Positions 33,183 through 45,373 of a stretch of DNA of 64,000 nt are shown piece by piece. The notes under the pieces were generated by a model. The model had not been told where the DNA came from. It made no database searches and saw only the letters and a list, made by a program, of their open reading frames with translations. Positions within the stretch are counted from its first letter, which is position 1. The number at the start of each line of letters is the position of its first letter. The translations under genes and the position numbers were made by a program. This stretch comes from Paracentrotus lividus (taxonomy: Eukaryota; Echinodermata; Echinoidea; Camarodonta; Echinidae), in assembly GCA_940671915.1 (NCBI GenBank), contig CALNVZ010003433.1, positions 21,353,070 through 21,417,069 on the forward strand, in the 5' to 3' direction.

Positions 33183-34094
33183 ACCATTTTGACAAACAAA
33201 TAGCCAATAGAGGTCCATTCTCTGTCTGACCCGGGGCGGCTGTTCCTTTTCCGATCGGGAAGAGATTGGACATTTACCCAGTACACCCCCATAGAAAAAT
33301 ATACTCTGTAATTATGATAGCGGAATTTCTTAACCCTTGTAAATAGCTTCTCAGTTTTAGGATATATGCATGAAATAAGGCTACATTCAATCAATCAATC
33401 TACATTGCCATGGCAATTTCCAACAACCAAATAATTGAGAAGATTTTGAAAAAGTATTATTTTATAAAAGCTTTGCTGTCAAACTCGTTTCACAGCATGA
33501 GGAGAACATGAAAAGAAATACTTGGTAAGTGAACGCTTCGTTGCACACAAAAACTAGCCCCGCCCACTAAATATCGTCCCCTGTCAAGAGAAGATACGTG
33601 CGCTAAGAGCGCTTTGGAACCCCTTTTTGCGTATCTGCTTTCATGGGAATAAAGTTTCCAAGTCTAATGCTCCAGTCACACAGACACTTACGTATAGTTA
33701 CGTTTTTGTTGTTTTATCCTTATTTCATCTTCTATTCTATCATTTCTAATGTTTTTCGTTGTTTTATTGAATGAACGATATTATCACTATTTCCACTGCT
33801 GACTGTGACGGGAAAGCATCTCTGGGGATTCGCAGAAAAGGGGGGATTTTTGGACGCAACCCGGACGTAACTCAACGTAAGTGTCTGTGTGTAGCATAAA
33901 ATTTGCACTCCAACGATTCTCCATTCTCTGTCTGACAAAGCTAGAATGGCTTACGCCCATTCGTTCCATAATTTATGTCTTTCCGAACATTCCTATCCTA
34001 CGCATTGAAGTAATATAATAGTGTGTTTTCGCTGCAAGACGGAGGACCATATCTAGAACGTTAGCATAAAAAGGGCTATATTTCCAAAATAGCT
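33183..34094. other. Intron 2 sequence of copy B, nothing recognised
   Basis: No exon-like homology, RNA gene or clear element boundary seen. The short frames here have no recognisable motif. Confidence 0.4.
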
Positions 34095-35490
34095 CAAAAC
34101 CCTCGTTTTCTATCTTCTTCAATAACTTTGAATAAAAGTGTCCAGTGGTGACCACACATGTCCTCTTTGGCTTGTGAGACATTGTAACGTTTATTGCTGC
34201 AAGATATATTCAATCCGTATCTAGGTCTTTCATATACAGTGCGTCCCAGAAAAAATAAATAAACGAGAGCCTCTGTCATATTGAAATGTTAGAGTTTTGT
34301 GACTTTGATATTTATTTCATAATAAAGAGTCACTCTATATTCAATGATACCAAACGTATGTATCAACTATTAAAGTTATTAAAAATTCAAGTGCTCAGTC
34401 ATCCATGATAGAACAGGTACAAGTTTGGTATTACTGGAGAGATTATGAGTTAGGGGGCTATCTCACTTCGCGGAGACGTCTCCGCGACGGAATCATCTCC
34501 GCGACGGATAAAAAGTATTAGAGAAGTCTCCGATACTTTATTCCGTCGCGGAGACGTCTCCGAGACGTCTCCAGGACAATTTTCATAAACGGTCTCAAAG
34601 CAGTTTCAAAGAACCGTTTTAAAGTAGGGCCTACTTTCCTCGACTCACGAAACGTCGCAGGGTCTGAGGAGATGTCTCCGTGACAAGTTTCATAACCGTT
34701 TCCAAGAAGTTTCAAAACCGTATCAAAGTAGTATTTTCAAAATACCTGCAAACCCTCGTTTTCTATCTTTTTCAATAACTTTGAATAAAAGTTTCCAATG
34801 GTAACCACACATGTACTCTTTGGCTTGTGAGACATTTTAACGTCTATTGTTGCAAGATAGATTCAATCAGTATACAGGGCTTTGATATACAGTGCAACAC
34901 AGAACAATTAGGTGAGCATTTATTTATTTTTTTTTCAATCGTAAAATTTGTCTAATAGTATATACATGTACCAAGTTTGAGTAAAAAGCAACCCTTGCAA
35001 TTAATTGTCTTTTTAAATATTTTGTCCCTTCTGAATAGACCCAGGAGGACTGACCTAAACAATGAATGAATGCTCAGAAGCCATGGTTGCTTCTGACAAA
35101 ACTTGGAAGAAAGTGTGTTTCACCAAAGTTATCAAAAATTCAAGTGCTCAGTCATCCATGATAGAACAGGTACAAGTTTGGTATTACTGTGGTATCTCAC
35201 TCCGTCTCCGCGACGGATAAAAAGTATTTGAAACGTCTCCGATACTTTACTCCGTCGCGGAAACGCTCGGAGACGTCTCCGTGACAATTTTCATAAACTG
35301 TCTCAAAGTACTTTCCGCGACTCATGAAACGTTGCAGGGACTATAGGAGATGTCCCCGCGACAGTTTTCATAACCGTCTCCAAGTAGTTTCAAAACCGTC
35401 TCAAAGTAGGCCTAAATCCGTCTCAAAGCATATAATTCAAAGAAGTTTCAAAGTAGTTTCCGCGAAGTGAGATACCACCCTTATTCTTCG
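34095..35490. repeat. Tandem duplication of a hairpin-rich segment
   Basis: 34095-34260 recurs as 34747-34918 (ACCCTCGTTTTCTATCTT, TGACCACACATGT or TAACCACACATGT, GGCTTGTGAGACATT, CATATACAGTGC). AATTCAAGTGCTCAGTCATC at about 34384 recurs at about 35140. Each unit ends in a CGCGGAGACGTCTCCGCGACGG-type hairpin cluster (34470-34575; 35200-35290). CTATCTCACTTCGCGGA at 34458 and TCCGCGAAGTGAGATACC at 35459-35476 are inverted, so an inverted-repeat element may underlie part of it. Confidence 0.6.
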
Positions 35491-38035
35491 TCATGATAAT
35501 AAAATAAATAAATACATATCCCTAATCATTCTACGTTCGAGGAGAACGTACATTTTCCCCAAAATAGCGTTGTAGATTTGAGAACGGGGAGCTAGGCGCT
35601 TGGAACTAGGGAAAACCCCTCGATTTTGCACACGTGATCTCGAAATATAAACGCTTGCCAACTGTTTCTAGCAAATACCAGTTTTGCACCATCTTTTTCC
35701 TGTACTAACAGTATGCAGGGGTTTGGGGGTTTGAGGTATTTTGAAAATAAAGCCCTTCATATGTAGTAGGGCCACCAATCGTCAGAATATGGGCTTCGTT
35801 TGCAAGTCATGTTAATGTTTGGCAACATCTATAAATATCTTCTACTTGATCACACGAATCAGAAAATATATGTCGCCATTTTTTTAATTGACCTTTTGTG
35901 ACCCGAAATGGAGGTCAAAGGTCAGGCTACATTAACATAAACATAATTTTCTTCAAATTGTGTCAAATTTGGTATCAAATTGTAGGTAATGTTATAACTA
36001 GCAATTAACTCTATTAACATTTTTTCACCCAACCAGCCAGTTTTGAGTTATATGCAAATTAGTCTATTTATGCATAATTCAATGCATAATTGAGTCAAGC
36101 CTCACGACAATCAGACATAACATGTCCATAGTCAATATCAATAGCAACTAATCAAGAATACAACATAGTTTATACTATCCTGATATTGCTGCCACATTCT
36201 GGTGACCCTTATGAACTTAAAATTGGGGCAAAGGTCAATTTTTATGATGATTAACAACCTGGAAATGGCATCATTTTAGCCAAAACCTCATTTTCTGAGA
36301 ACTTTGACATTTTTTCTAGGTTGATTGTGTCAACTAAAAATATGACGACATATATTTTTTGGTTGATGGCATCAAGTTGAACATATTCATGTTAGCTACC
36401 TACATAGTTAAGCTTATACAACGAATAGGTCAAAGGTCAAAGTTAAAGAAAGAGGTTTTAGCCAAAGAGTTTGGTTTGGACCTTAGTCTTAGTTGGTTGC
36501 ATTACTTGGAATATTTCATTTAACATTGTTAACGTATTCTACTTCATCACATGAACCAGGAAATGATCGTTTTCATTGACCTATGAACTCTAATTATGGT
36601 GAAAAGTAATAAAAAATACGTATTTCTTTTGGTATTTCCAGGTTTTTCAGCGTCATGTTGTTTGAACTTTGACCTTATCTTGAGGACATACGTGTCAATG
36701 AAAAAGAGGCAACGTTGATTTTCTGATTCATGGGGTCAAGCAGAACAAAAACAATTACGGTTATCAAAATCAATAAGCTATATTATATACCTCATTCTAA
36801 GAATGTTAACTAATGCTTTCATCTCATTGGTCAAAAGTCTGGTCATAGTTTTAGCCAGGCCTGGCCAGGGAGGCTGAGCGGTTAATAGTCATCGGTCAAT
36901 AGTCGTTTTTAAAGGGATTTAGTAACTTTCAAAAAAAGAGCAATTGAATCAAGATTAATAAAATTATACTGTTCCAACAGTAAAAACAAACTACTGAAAG
37001 TTTCAGATCAAACGGAAGTCATTTACTACCTTGAAACAGTGTAACAAAACAATACCAAGCATACAGCCGAACACCAGTACCCTCTGCTGCTAGCTAGCTA
37101 GGGACGGGGGACTATACAACAGGAAATAGGTGTTTGTTGTGCTATGCAGAAAAGCACATGGTTTTATAAACCATCCGGGGTTGGTTTATAAAATTTGAGT
37201 ATGAAATCATTGATATCTCGAAGGTAAAGCGAGCAGTTAGCTTGCAAATTTGAAGAGATACCAGACTGACCTAAATGTTTATAATTATGTTGGCAAAATA
37301 AGCTAAATTAAATAAAATGTGATTTGAATATCATTCAATGTTACTGCATCCCTACAATAGTCATTTTTCAACGGCAGTCAATAATTGTTGATACGATCCG
37401 TGATTTGTGCGAGCGCAGACACCGTATATTCGCAATGCAATAAATAATATTGAGGTTACACAGGCCTAATTACTTCGAAGACACCAAAAATGTGAGTGCG
37501 AGCCAACCCAAAGACAAAATAACTAATTTTGAACGCCAGATTGACGAAAATGTATTAATTTGTTTGGTTTTTTGACACCGATTCCTAGAAAAGCAAGACT
37601 TGGACACTCTTTGCACAAATGGGAAAGATCTAGGCAGTTGTTTTGGAACTGTATGACGAGAGTGAATGTAGAAGCCAATTTACTGCCTCCAACTTCCTAT
37701 CCAACAGTGTCCGCAAGAGGGCGCTAAATTTTCTTAAATAATGAAAAATCGAGCTGGCTATGCCTATTTTTTTAGACTAACAGTGAGAAGTTAAGTAAAT
37801 TGTCTTTAAATTACTACTAGACATTAGTTAGCCCAATTTTCACCCTTTTCTTTACTAACGTTTCGAAATCTAAAATTAACACACGAGTCAATGGCGAAAT
37901 ATTTACCGCTGTGAAACCTTGATTGCTAATGCTAACATTAGGTTGCTACGGACGATTGCGCAGCTCAGACGGTACGAAACTTTCGAGGCGGTTGATATGG
38001 ATTTGTTTACCCTTTTTACGTGAATTTAATGCAAC

Positions 38036-38118
38036 AATGGCACAGGACAGCGTTCCGCGATTCGTACTTTTGGATGAAGATCAATGGCGTGATTTAATTC
38101 ATGCAGCATTATTATTTG
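38036..38118 (+). CDS. Exon-like frame in the foldback spacer, unidentified
   Basis: Within a longer open frame, ATG 38036 starts MAQDSVPRFVLLDEDQWRDL, IHAALLF and meets a good donor (TTT then GTAAGT at 38119). The basic/acidic pattern after VPRF recalls the first residues of some tyrosine-recombinase (Crypton-like) transposon proteins, but too little is visible to claim this. Confidence 0.25.
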
Positions 38119-38353
38119 TAAGTATCAGAACCTTTCATTGATTCATGTTTTTGTTTTTGTTTTGTTCAGTATTATAGCGACTGTCCTAAATATTCTAGGC
38201 ATAGAGTCTAGCCATAGCATAGGCTACACTGTAGTTGTTTTTAAAGCCTCGACTGGGGGCCTTCCATCCTACTATGACCCCTCAGCTAAATGGACGTAGA
38301 GTCTATGACCGAAGAAAAACAAAACATGTCAGAGTTTTTCTTCGGTATATAAA

Positions 38354-38515
38354 ATATATAGTGACTGCCTTAATATTCGGGGCATAGTTGTTTCTAAAGG
38401 CTCTCGAGGGCCTTCCATCCAGCTATGACCCTTCGGCAAGCCTCGGGGTCATAGCTGGATGGAAGGCCCCCTCGAGCTTTAGAAACAACTATGCCCCTCA
38501 TGGCAGTCACTATAT
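38354..38515. mobile_element. 162-bp hairpin MITE
   Basis: ATATAGTGACTGCC at the left pairs with GGCAGTCACTATAT at the right. GGGCATAGTTGTTTCTAAAG pairs with CTTTAGAAACAACTATGCCC, and GGCCTTCCATCCAGCTATGA pairs with TCATAGCTGGATGGAAGGCC. A related half-copy lies at about 38245-38285. Confidence 0.88.
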
Positions 38516-39698
38516 CTATAATATTGCCCAATGGGGCAAAAGTCAGCACACATATAGAAAGTAAAAGGAATACGTGAGGGCCACAGTTTTCTGTTTTGAC
38601 CATAGTCATGATAGTCCTGTTGGCCTTAGACCCTCTATAGCTTAATTATTTTGATAGCCACAGTTCCTTTTGTTCTATTTGACCCCATGAATCAGAAAAT
38701 CAACCTTGCTATTTTTTCATTGACACGTATGACCTCAAGATAAGGCCAAAGTTCAAATAACATGACGCTAAAAACCTGGAAATAACAGGTACTATCTATT
38801 TTTGGACTTTTCACCATAATCAAAGGTCATAGGTCAATGAAAACGAACTAGGATCAAGTAGAACACGTTTACAGTGTTAAATGTAATATTTCAAGTAATG
38901 CGGCCCAATAAGACTAAGGTCAAAACCAAACTCTTTGGCTAAAACCCCACTTCTTCTTAATTTTGACCTTTGACCTATTCGTTGTATAAGCTTAACTATG
39001 TTGGTAACTAACATGAATATATTTAAATTGATACCACCAACCAAAAAATATATGTTGTCATATTTTCAGTTGTCACAATCGACCTAGAAATAAGGTCAAA
39101 GTTCACAGAAAATGAGGTTTTGGCTAAAATGATGCCATTTCCAGGATGTTAATCATTGTATAAATTGACCTTTGCCTTAATTTCAAGGTCATAAGGGTCA
39201 CCAGAATGTTGCAGCAATATCAGGCTAGTATGACCTATGTTGTATTCTTGATTAGTTGCTATTGATATATTGATATGTTTTGTCTGATTGTCGTGAAGCT
39301 TGACTCAATTATTGAATTATGCATAAATAAACTAATTTGCATATTGCTCAAAACTGGCTGGTTGGGTGAAAAAAATGTTAATAGACTTAATTGCTAGTTA
39401 TAAAATTAAATACAATTTGATACCAAATTTGACACAATTTGAAGAAAATTATGTTTATGTTAATGTAGCCTGACCTATGACCTCCATTTCGGGTCACAAA
39501 AGGTCAATTAAAAAATTGGCGACATATATTTTCTGATTCGTGTGATCAGGTAGAACATATTTATAGATGTTGCCAGACATTAACATGACTTGCAAACGAA
39601 ACTACACATACGTGGCCCCACTAATGCTAACGTTTTTAGGTCCTCCGTCTTCCACAGAAATGTTTGTCTGCTGGGTCGATCTACCTCTGTTTCACATA

Positions 39699-42530
39699 GG
39701 GGAGACCCGGGAGAGTAACACGGGGCAATTGTAACAGAGGCTCCCATCGAGAGCAGAAACACGCTACAAACCTAACCTGTGTACAAAGCATGTATATTTC
39801 ATCGCTCAACATGATGTTTGAGTATAAACAGATATAACGGTTCGGTTAACATCGTTTTTTTTTTTTGTTTTTTTGAGCAGGAAAGTAATATTTCACACTA
39901 CCCAATGTTTTTCTTCTATTATGTGGTTAAGCTATGGCTGTCATTTTTATTTATTTGGAAATTATATTCTTAGGCCTGTATTTTGCTAAGGTTTCAACGA
40001 TGAAAACCTGAGCTAAGATAGATAAAAATCTCTCCAAATATGTTCGCCCACCCCAGGGGCAATAGTAACAGTGTTGTTAAATAAGTACCTTTGCCCCGTA
40101 CCTAGCCCCGGGACAATTCAGCGCGTTGTCATAGCCCGTAAAGAGCACGTAAACTGCTGCAATAACCCCATGCTATGCTTATAGCAAGTGGAAAATATAA
40201 TGTAACTTGAGTCGAGCATTGTCATGTTTTATTATAATTAGCTTATGTGGTTAAAGTAGACACACGGAGAAAATACACAATATTTGCAAATAATGGCCAA
40301 ATTACATGTTACTGAATAGATTTTCCTTCGTTTATACGATTGACATCCTGAAAATGACTTGAATCTCTCAGAAACAGCTTTAAATGGTTTTTAGCGTTTT
40401 TGTTTAATCCGCCCCCAAATGGGCCGCTCGGTGTGCGGAGGAGCTCCTGGTTTGTGACGTCGCACCTTGGACAGCTCGAACAAAAGCCAGCTGATCTGAG
40501 CTTGCGCGTGCAGCTTGATGCATACGTATATATACACGTAAACAGATTGCTCGCCAGCACTGTACTAGCTTGCTATACACATGTATAGCTGCTGTGTCTC
40601 GGATTTATATGGCCCTTTTAAGTTTTATCACAACTGATTACACCATTCGACAAATCATGCAGGGTTGTATATCCTTAGAATATTGTGTTTTGAGATATTG
40701 TTAACGATTGTGATTACTAGTATTTTGTAGATTTGAACTTGCTGCGATAGATTTTGAAGAGTTTGCAATCATGATAAAAGCACGAATTGCCTTGCTCATC
40801 TCTCACCGAGGGACCGGGAACGGTGCGGCCCGTTGGTTGTTGGTGAATCGTTTAATTTGCTCAAAAATTGACATTGGGAGATATAATGCTTAAAATTCCA
40901 CGTAAATCTATAGCGACTTCATTCTTAAGAAGACTTATTCTGTGTTGAATCTATATTGATTTTAATATGATTTTTTTTTTTTTAAATATGAATCCCTCCA
41001 AATACGGTTTTAAAGCAAATTATAATCATGCCACCGTCATGACTTTCCCAACTAACTTACACGGATTAACACTACCATCATTGATTTGACAAGGTGGTCT
41101 TGTCACATTTCATCCAAAATTCCTTATTTATCGAAATTCAATGGCTAAAAGACCAGAAACTTCCTTAAAATAAAATCAATATATATTGAAGAGACAGAAT
41201 ATTTAAGAATCAATGATGTAAGCATTGAATTGTTTGCAATATTTACAGTCTACTAATTTAGTTTGGCTTAATTCTTACACACGCAACAGGATGGGGTAGT
41301 GTATATCAGTCCGGCAGGAGCGGATGGAATATACAGTCGTCTCTCGTAAGAATGCTGCTTTTATCACAAATGCAAAATCTGTCAAATTCATTGCAACAAG
41401 GTCGAATCTACAAAATAATGGTATTTCATTCTGAACAATATCTAAAACCATGAAAAAAAGTTCACATACTGTAACTGAAGAACTAAGGAGCTATTCCATC
41501 CAAAATTTTGGACAAATTATTGTTATAGCTAATTAGGCCTACGGATGAAATCATCTCAGGATCTGCACAGCACAATAATATAAAGACTTACAAAACCAAA
41601 TGAACAATTTCAAGATTATGATAACCTTACAATATAGATATATAGGATTATTGGTTACAATAATTTGTCATATATGACAACAAAACTAAAAGTGTGATTT
41701 GAACAGTCCACAATGAAAACATTGTCACTTTGTTTTATTATCCTCTTTTTTTTTTCACTCACTCTCGTGCTGAGGATATGCCTATTCTAAATATATGTTA
41801 ATATAATGAAAAACAATACATTATTGAAGCGGATTAACTTAAATATGTAGATAAATGGTAGAGGAACAGTCGGCAAGAGATATCACCTTTGACCAGTTAG
41901 TCAGGGCCTGGGGAGAAGCATGAGATGAGAAGAGAGAAAGAAAGTTTTTAAGAATCAGAATGTGCAATGTACGCGATATAGGACAGTGCAGGATACGTGC
42001 ATACAGTGGACACGGTACGGGTGCCCAAGGTGTGACGTCACAATCTCGACGCCCTTGCGGGGTACCGCTGAAGCCTGAAAATGGGGGCCCTTCTTTGAAA
42101 GGTGATAACTCCCGATCTAAAACAGATTTTGACAAGGGGTTTAGATATTCTGAATCAGTAAAGATTTTTCGTTGCAGTGGTATGAATTTTGTTGCAATTA
42201 AAAGCAGTTTTGACTCTCCAGTTGTCTACTTTAATGTTGTTTAAATCTTGGATCTGTCAAGTGCATAACTTTGATAAAGAAAAGCAAAATGTTACAATAT
42301 TAATTTCATGTGTTACAATTGCCCCATTGCGTGTTACAATTGCCCCTGGTTTAGGGGCAAATGTAACAATCTACCTCTTGTTTTGAAATGATAATAGCTT
42401 CAAAATAAATAGTTTTACTTAAGCCAAACCTATTCATATGTCGAGCTAAGATATGAATATTTCTTTGTACTTAGTTTTAAGTTGATAAGTCAAATTTTGA
42501 AAAATTAGTGTTATTGTCCCCGGTCTCCCC
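39699..42530. mobile_element. 2.8-kb TA-flanked inverted-repeat element
   Basis: GGGGAGACCCGGGAGAGTAA at the left and TTATTGTCCCCGGTCTCCCC at the right are inverted with a few mismatches. TA stands outside both (39697-39698 and 42531-42532). Subterminal GGGGCAATTGTAACAG and TGTTACAATTGCCCC are paired. The inside is mostly AT-rich, with a promoter-like GC-richer patch near 40410-40510 and another near 41995-42080. No transposase is seen in the short frames. Confidence 0.75.
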
Positions 42531-42823
42531 TACAGAGGGCTGCAGGAGCGTCGGCGGTGATGATATATGATAAATGGACATTCTCTTTTGTTACGTTATA
42601 ACTTTGGGAATTATGCAAATGTGGTGAAAATACGTTTGGGTAAAAGTAAGAGCTTGCAACAGGTTCAGAATAACGATGTCACATTCCTTCCTTTGTTCTC
42701 TGTACATTCCATTACGTTCATGCTTTACGTAAACGTTGTTCGATACTCATATACAACATTTTCCTCCAGACGTACGTTGTACCGCAAGGAAATACACTTT
42801 TAGCTGACTACGAGTATAGGACT

Positions 42824-43013
42824 ATGGCAGAGAATGTGCGTAAAGTGATTTTGTTGGCCCTGCTCATGGTCGGTATGATAAGCATACTGTTTTTCAAGGA
42901 TAAGCTAGAAATATCTGATGACCTCAAGACAAGGATTTTGAGAATGGACCCTAGGAGCAAAAGACAAATTACGGTCACAGGACACTTCATAACAGGTACT
43001 CATAACATATCAG
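42824..43013 (+). CDS. Candidate alternative first exon (signal anchor) for copy B
   Basis: The ATG frame reads MAENVRKVILLALLMVGMIS and then ILFFKDKLEISDDLKTRI: basic residues, about 17 hydrophobic residues, then a charged stem. This is a type II anchor like exon 1 of copy B (KKVLAALMLIGIAFM). A donor CAG then GTAGGC at 43013/43014 leaves one base of a codon. An earlier donor at 42995/42996 gives the same phase. Exon 3 of copy B (45187) needs exactly that phase. It is therefore either an alternative promoter and first exon or the relic of another family member. The frame stays open past the donor to 43195. Confidence 0.5.
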
Positions 43014-43029
43014 GTAGGCTTCTAGATTT

Positions 43030-43725
43030 TGCACTTTCACTTATGCAAGGTCAATTCAAAATTCAAAATCTCCCAATGGAATGTCAATGCAGAAATATGC
43101 AAATGTTTTTTGTCAAAGCTCAAGCCCAGTCAAGGAGGCATGTTAAAAAAGGGTCTAAAAATTCTACTAAACAAAAATTGGAAATAATAAATTAAACTTA
43201 GATCTAATAAATTATATTTCAATGATATAGATTGTCTTAATTTATTTTGCGGTAGGTTTAAAGCTGGTTGCACTATTTATTATTGAGAAATTTTCTCAGC
43301 AAAAAAGAGGGCGACAAGCTGCCATTTTTCAGTACAGCCTGATGTTGGTTTGCAGCTGCATGGACCTATATATAGTTGACCGTGCATAAGTGTAAGTGGG
43401 ACCTATAGGACCATGGCACTTACATTTATGCATGGTCAATGCATAATTGACCTTGTACTGGGAAGTACCTTACTGCAGCAGTTTACTTCCGATGGAAAGT
43501 CAATGCAGAAAAGTGTCTTGAGCAGCTCAAGCCAAGTCAAGGTGGCATATCAAAAAAAGGGTCTAAAAATTCTACTAAACAAAATTAAAAATTTCAAATG
43601 GAAGAATTATATTGCAATGAGACTATAGATTATCTTAATTTATTTTGAGGTAGGTTTAAAACTGGTTTCACTATTATTGAGAAGTTTCCTCATCAACCAA
43701 GAGGGCGACAGACAGCCATTTTCAA
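43030..43725. repeat. Direct duplication of about 300 bp
   Basis: 43030-43330 and 43425-43720 share, in order, CACTTATGCAAGGTCAAT or CATTTATGCATGGTCAAT, GTCAATGCAGAAA, AAAAAAGGGTCTAAAAATTC, TCTTAATTTATTTTG and GAGGGCGACA. The second copy follows the candidate first exon at 42824, but no second anchor exon is present. Confidence 0.65.
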
Positions 43726-45186
43726 TGTTATTGAGATGATTTTTAGTGCATACAAAAAATTACTGCAATTCTTAATGCATAATTATAAAATGGCATTTTT
43801 TGGTTGCTTTAGTGTTTATATTCAAACATGAATGAAGAGAGATTGTTTGAAAATGTCGTGAATACATTTAAAAAACACACGGTAATTCCACCATGTTTGA
43901 TCAAATACTATCACGTAAAATAGTCCCAAATTACAGTTGTCAAATATGAAATACCTCAGAATTCGTCAATTTTTAAATCAACAGTTTACACATTTCCACA
44001 AACTTACACAGTACAAAAATTTAAGATTAGTTTGTTGGAATATATTCATTTGCGATGCGACCACATGCGGCCAGTCGAATAATTTCAAGTCATATTTCAA
44101 GCCGAAAAAATATTGCAACATTTATTTTTGAATTCCCCCGTGAGAGTGAGCGATATGTCTGCTCATACAATCCAACCAGAGGCAGAGAAAAGTAATTGTA
44201 ATTACATGACAAAAGCATATTTCGTTTTGTAACTGGCCAGTAAGTCTGTAGTAAGGCAGAAATCTTTTGTCTACAATCAGCGAGAAAATTCCAATGAATC
44301 TCATGTCTGGCATATTTTATCCCTGCAGCATCAAAGTGGCTTTAAAGAGAATGAGTGAGATGTTTCTCCATCTCAGTCCTTTACCTCCACGAAAAGAAGA
44401 ATAAATGAACTTGACAATGGTATAAAACACAAAAAAGAGAAATTATCCCATAAGTTGTCAGGGCGTAAAGTCGAGTTGCGGAACTTCAATTCGATTAACC
44501 TATACTTTTCTATAATATTGCATGATATCATACAATATACTGGATATTTTGGGTTCGTAAATGAATCTAAAAACAGGGGTAATGATATAGTGTTAGTGCT
44601 TTATTATTATTATCCTTGTTATTAGTATTAATATTATCATTATCACTATTATTAGTATTATTTGTATTATTATCATTATTATCATTATTGTTAATATTAC
44701 TTTCATTTTTTATTATTGTTATTGTTACCATTATTTCCATTTTAATTATCACTATCATCACCATCTACAACATTACTATCATAGAATGATTGTACACTTT
44801 TTCGGCAATAGCTGCAATTATTGCTAATAAATATATTGCAGTGAATTGAATAGACAATGTTTCTGAGGTCGTTATGAACTCTGTTATGTCTATAACATTC
44901 ATCTTGACTGATAATATACTTTACTTTAATGTAGGTTTTCTCGGTCAATTTTAATTTCTTTGCAATCGAATTCGTTTATTGTTCATTCACTTTAAACGAT
45001 ACCTCATGGAGCAGAGCTATCCGTCAATTAAATTAACGTTTAGATTTTTCAAAGCGATCACATTTTGGACCAAAGAGGTTGTAAGAAATGTCAAATTGAT
45101 AGCAGATAGTTCAAACTTGACTGGGAAAACCTATACTTATTATGGACTATTTATATCACTCTATAAGCAACATATATCTGTTTTAG
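43726..45186. other. Intron 2 of copy B, 3' part
   Basis: No exon is recognised. It includes an imperfect ATT-rich run (44600-44770). The open frame that runs into exon 3 from 44979 is intronic read-through. Confidence 0.45.
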
Positions 45187-45373
45187 ATACAAATCGAGAA
45201 TTGTTTGAGCCAAGTCATGCCTATGAGAAAACTCGAAGAAAAATTAGAAAAGGAGCGGAGGAGATGTGGTATTACATAAGGGCACAGTTTAAACAACTTC
45301 AGAATTCTAGTGGAGATACGGCTAGCGAGGAAAAGATTGCTGAAATTCTTGAACTTGGTGAAGACCAACACAG
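45187..45373 (+). CDS. Copy B exon 3, FUT8 helical region
   Basis: 187 nt, acceptor CTGTTTTAG, donor AG then GTAATA. It reads ELFEPSHAYEKTRRKIRKGA and EEMWYYIRAQFKQLQNSS, ending LGEDQHR. It has the same length and phases as copy A exon 3. Confidence 0.92.

Larger units (their letters stand above)
35795..39601. mobile_element. Large foldback element, about 3.8 kb with about 1-kb arms
   Basis: The left arm (35795-36785) and right arm (38633-39601) are inverted copies across their length. Examples are TTCGTTTGCAAGTCATGTTA with TAACATGACTTGCAAACGAA, and ACCCAACCAGCCAGTTTTGA with TCAAAACTGGCTGGTTGGGT. The arms repeatedly contain TGACCTTTGACC-like phrases. The spacer (36786-38632) contains an exon-like frame near 38036 and a hairpin at 38354-38515. 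No known transposase domain is identified. Confidence 0.8.

Noticed and set aside
32908..33394. Five overlapping frames of 76-129 residues
   Set aside because: All come from the AAAAC/AAC low-complexity run; open in several frames and strands at once.
44979..45186. N-terminal extension of the frame entering copy B exon 3
   Set aside because: The acceptor CTGTTTTAG at 45186 and homology with copy A both place the exon start at 45187; the upstream part has no counterpart in copy A.
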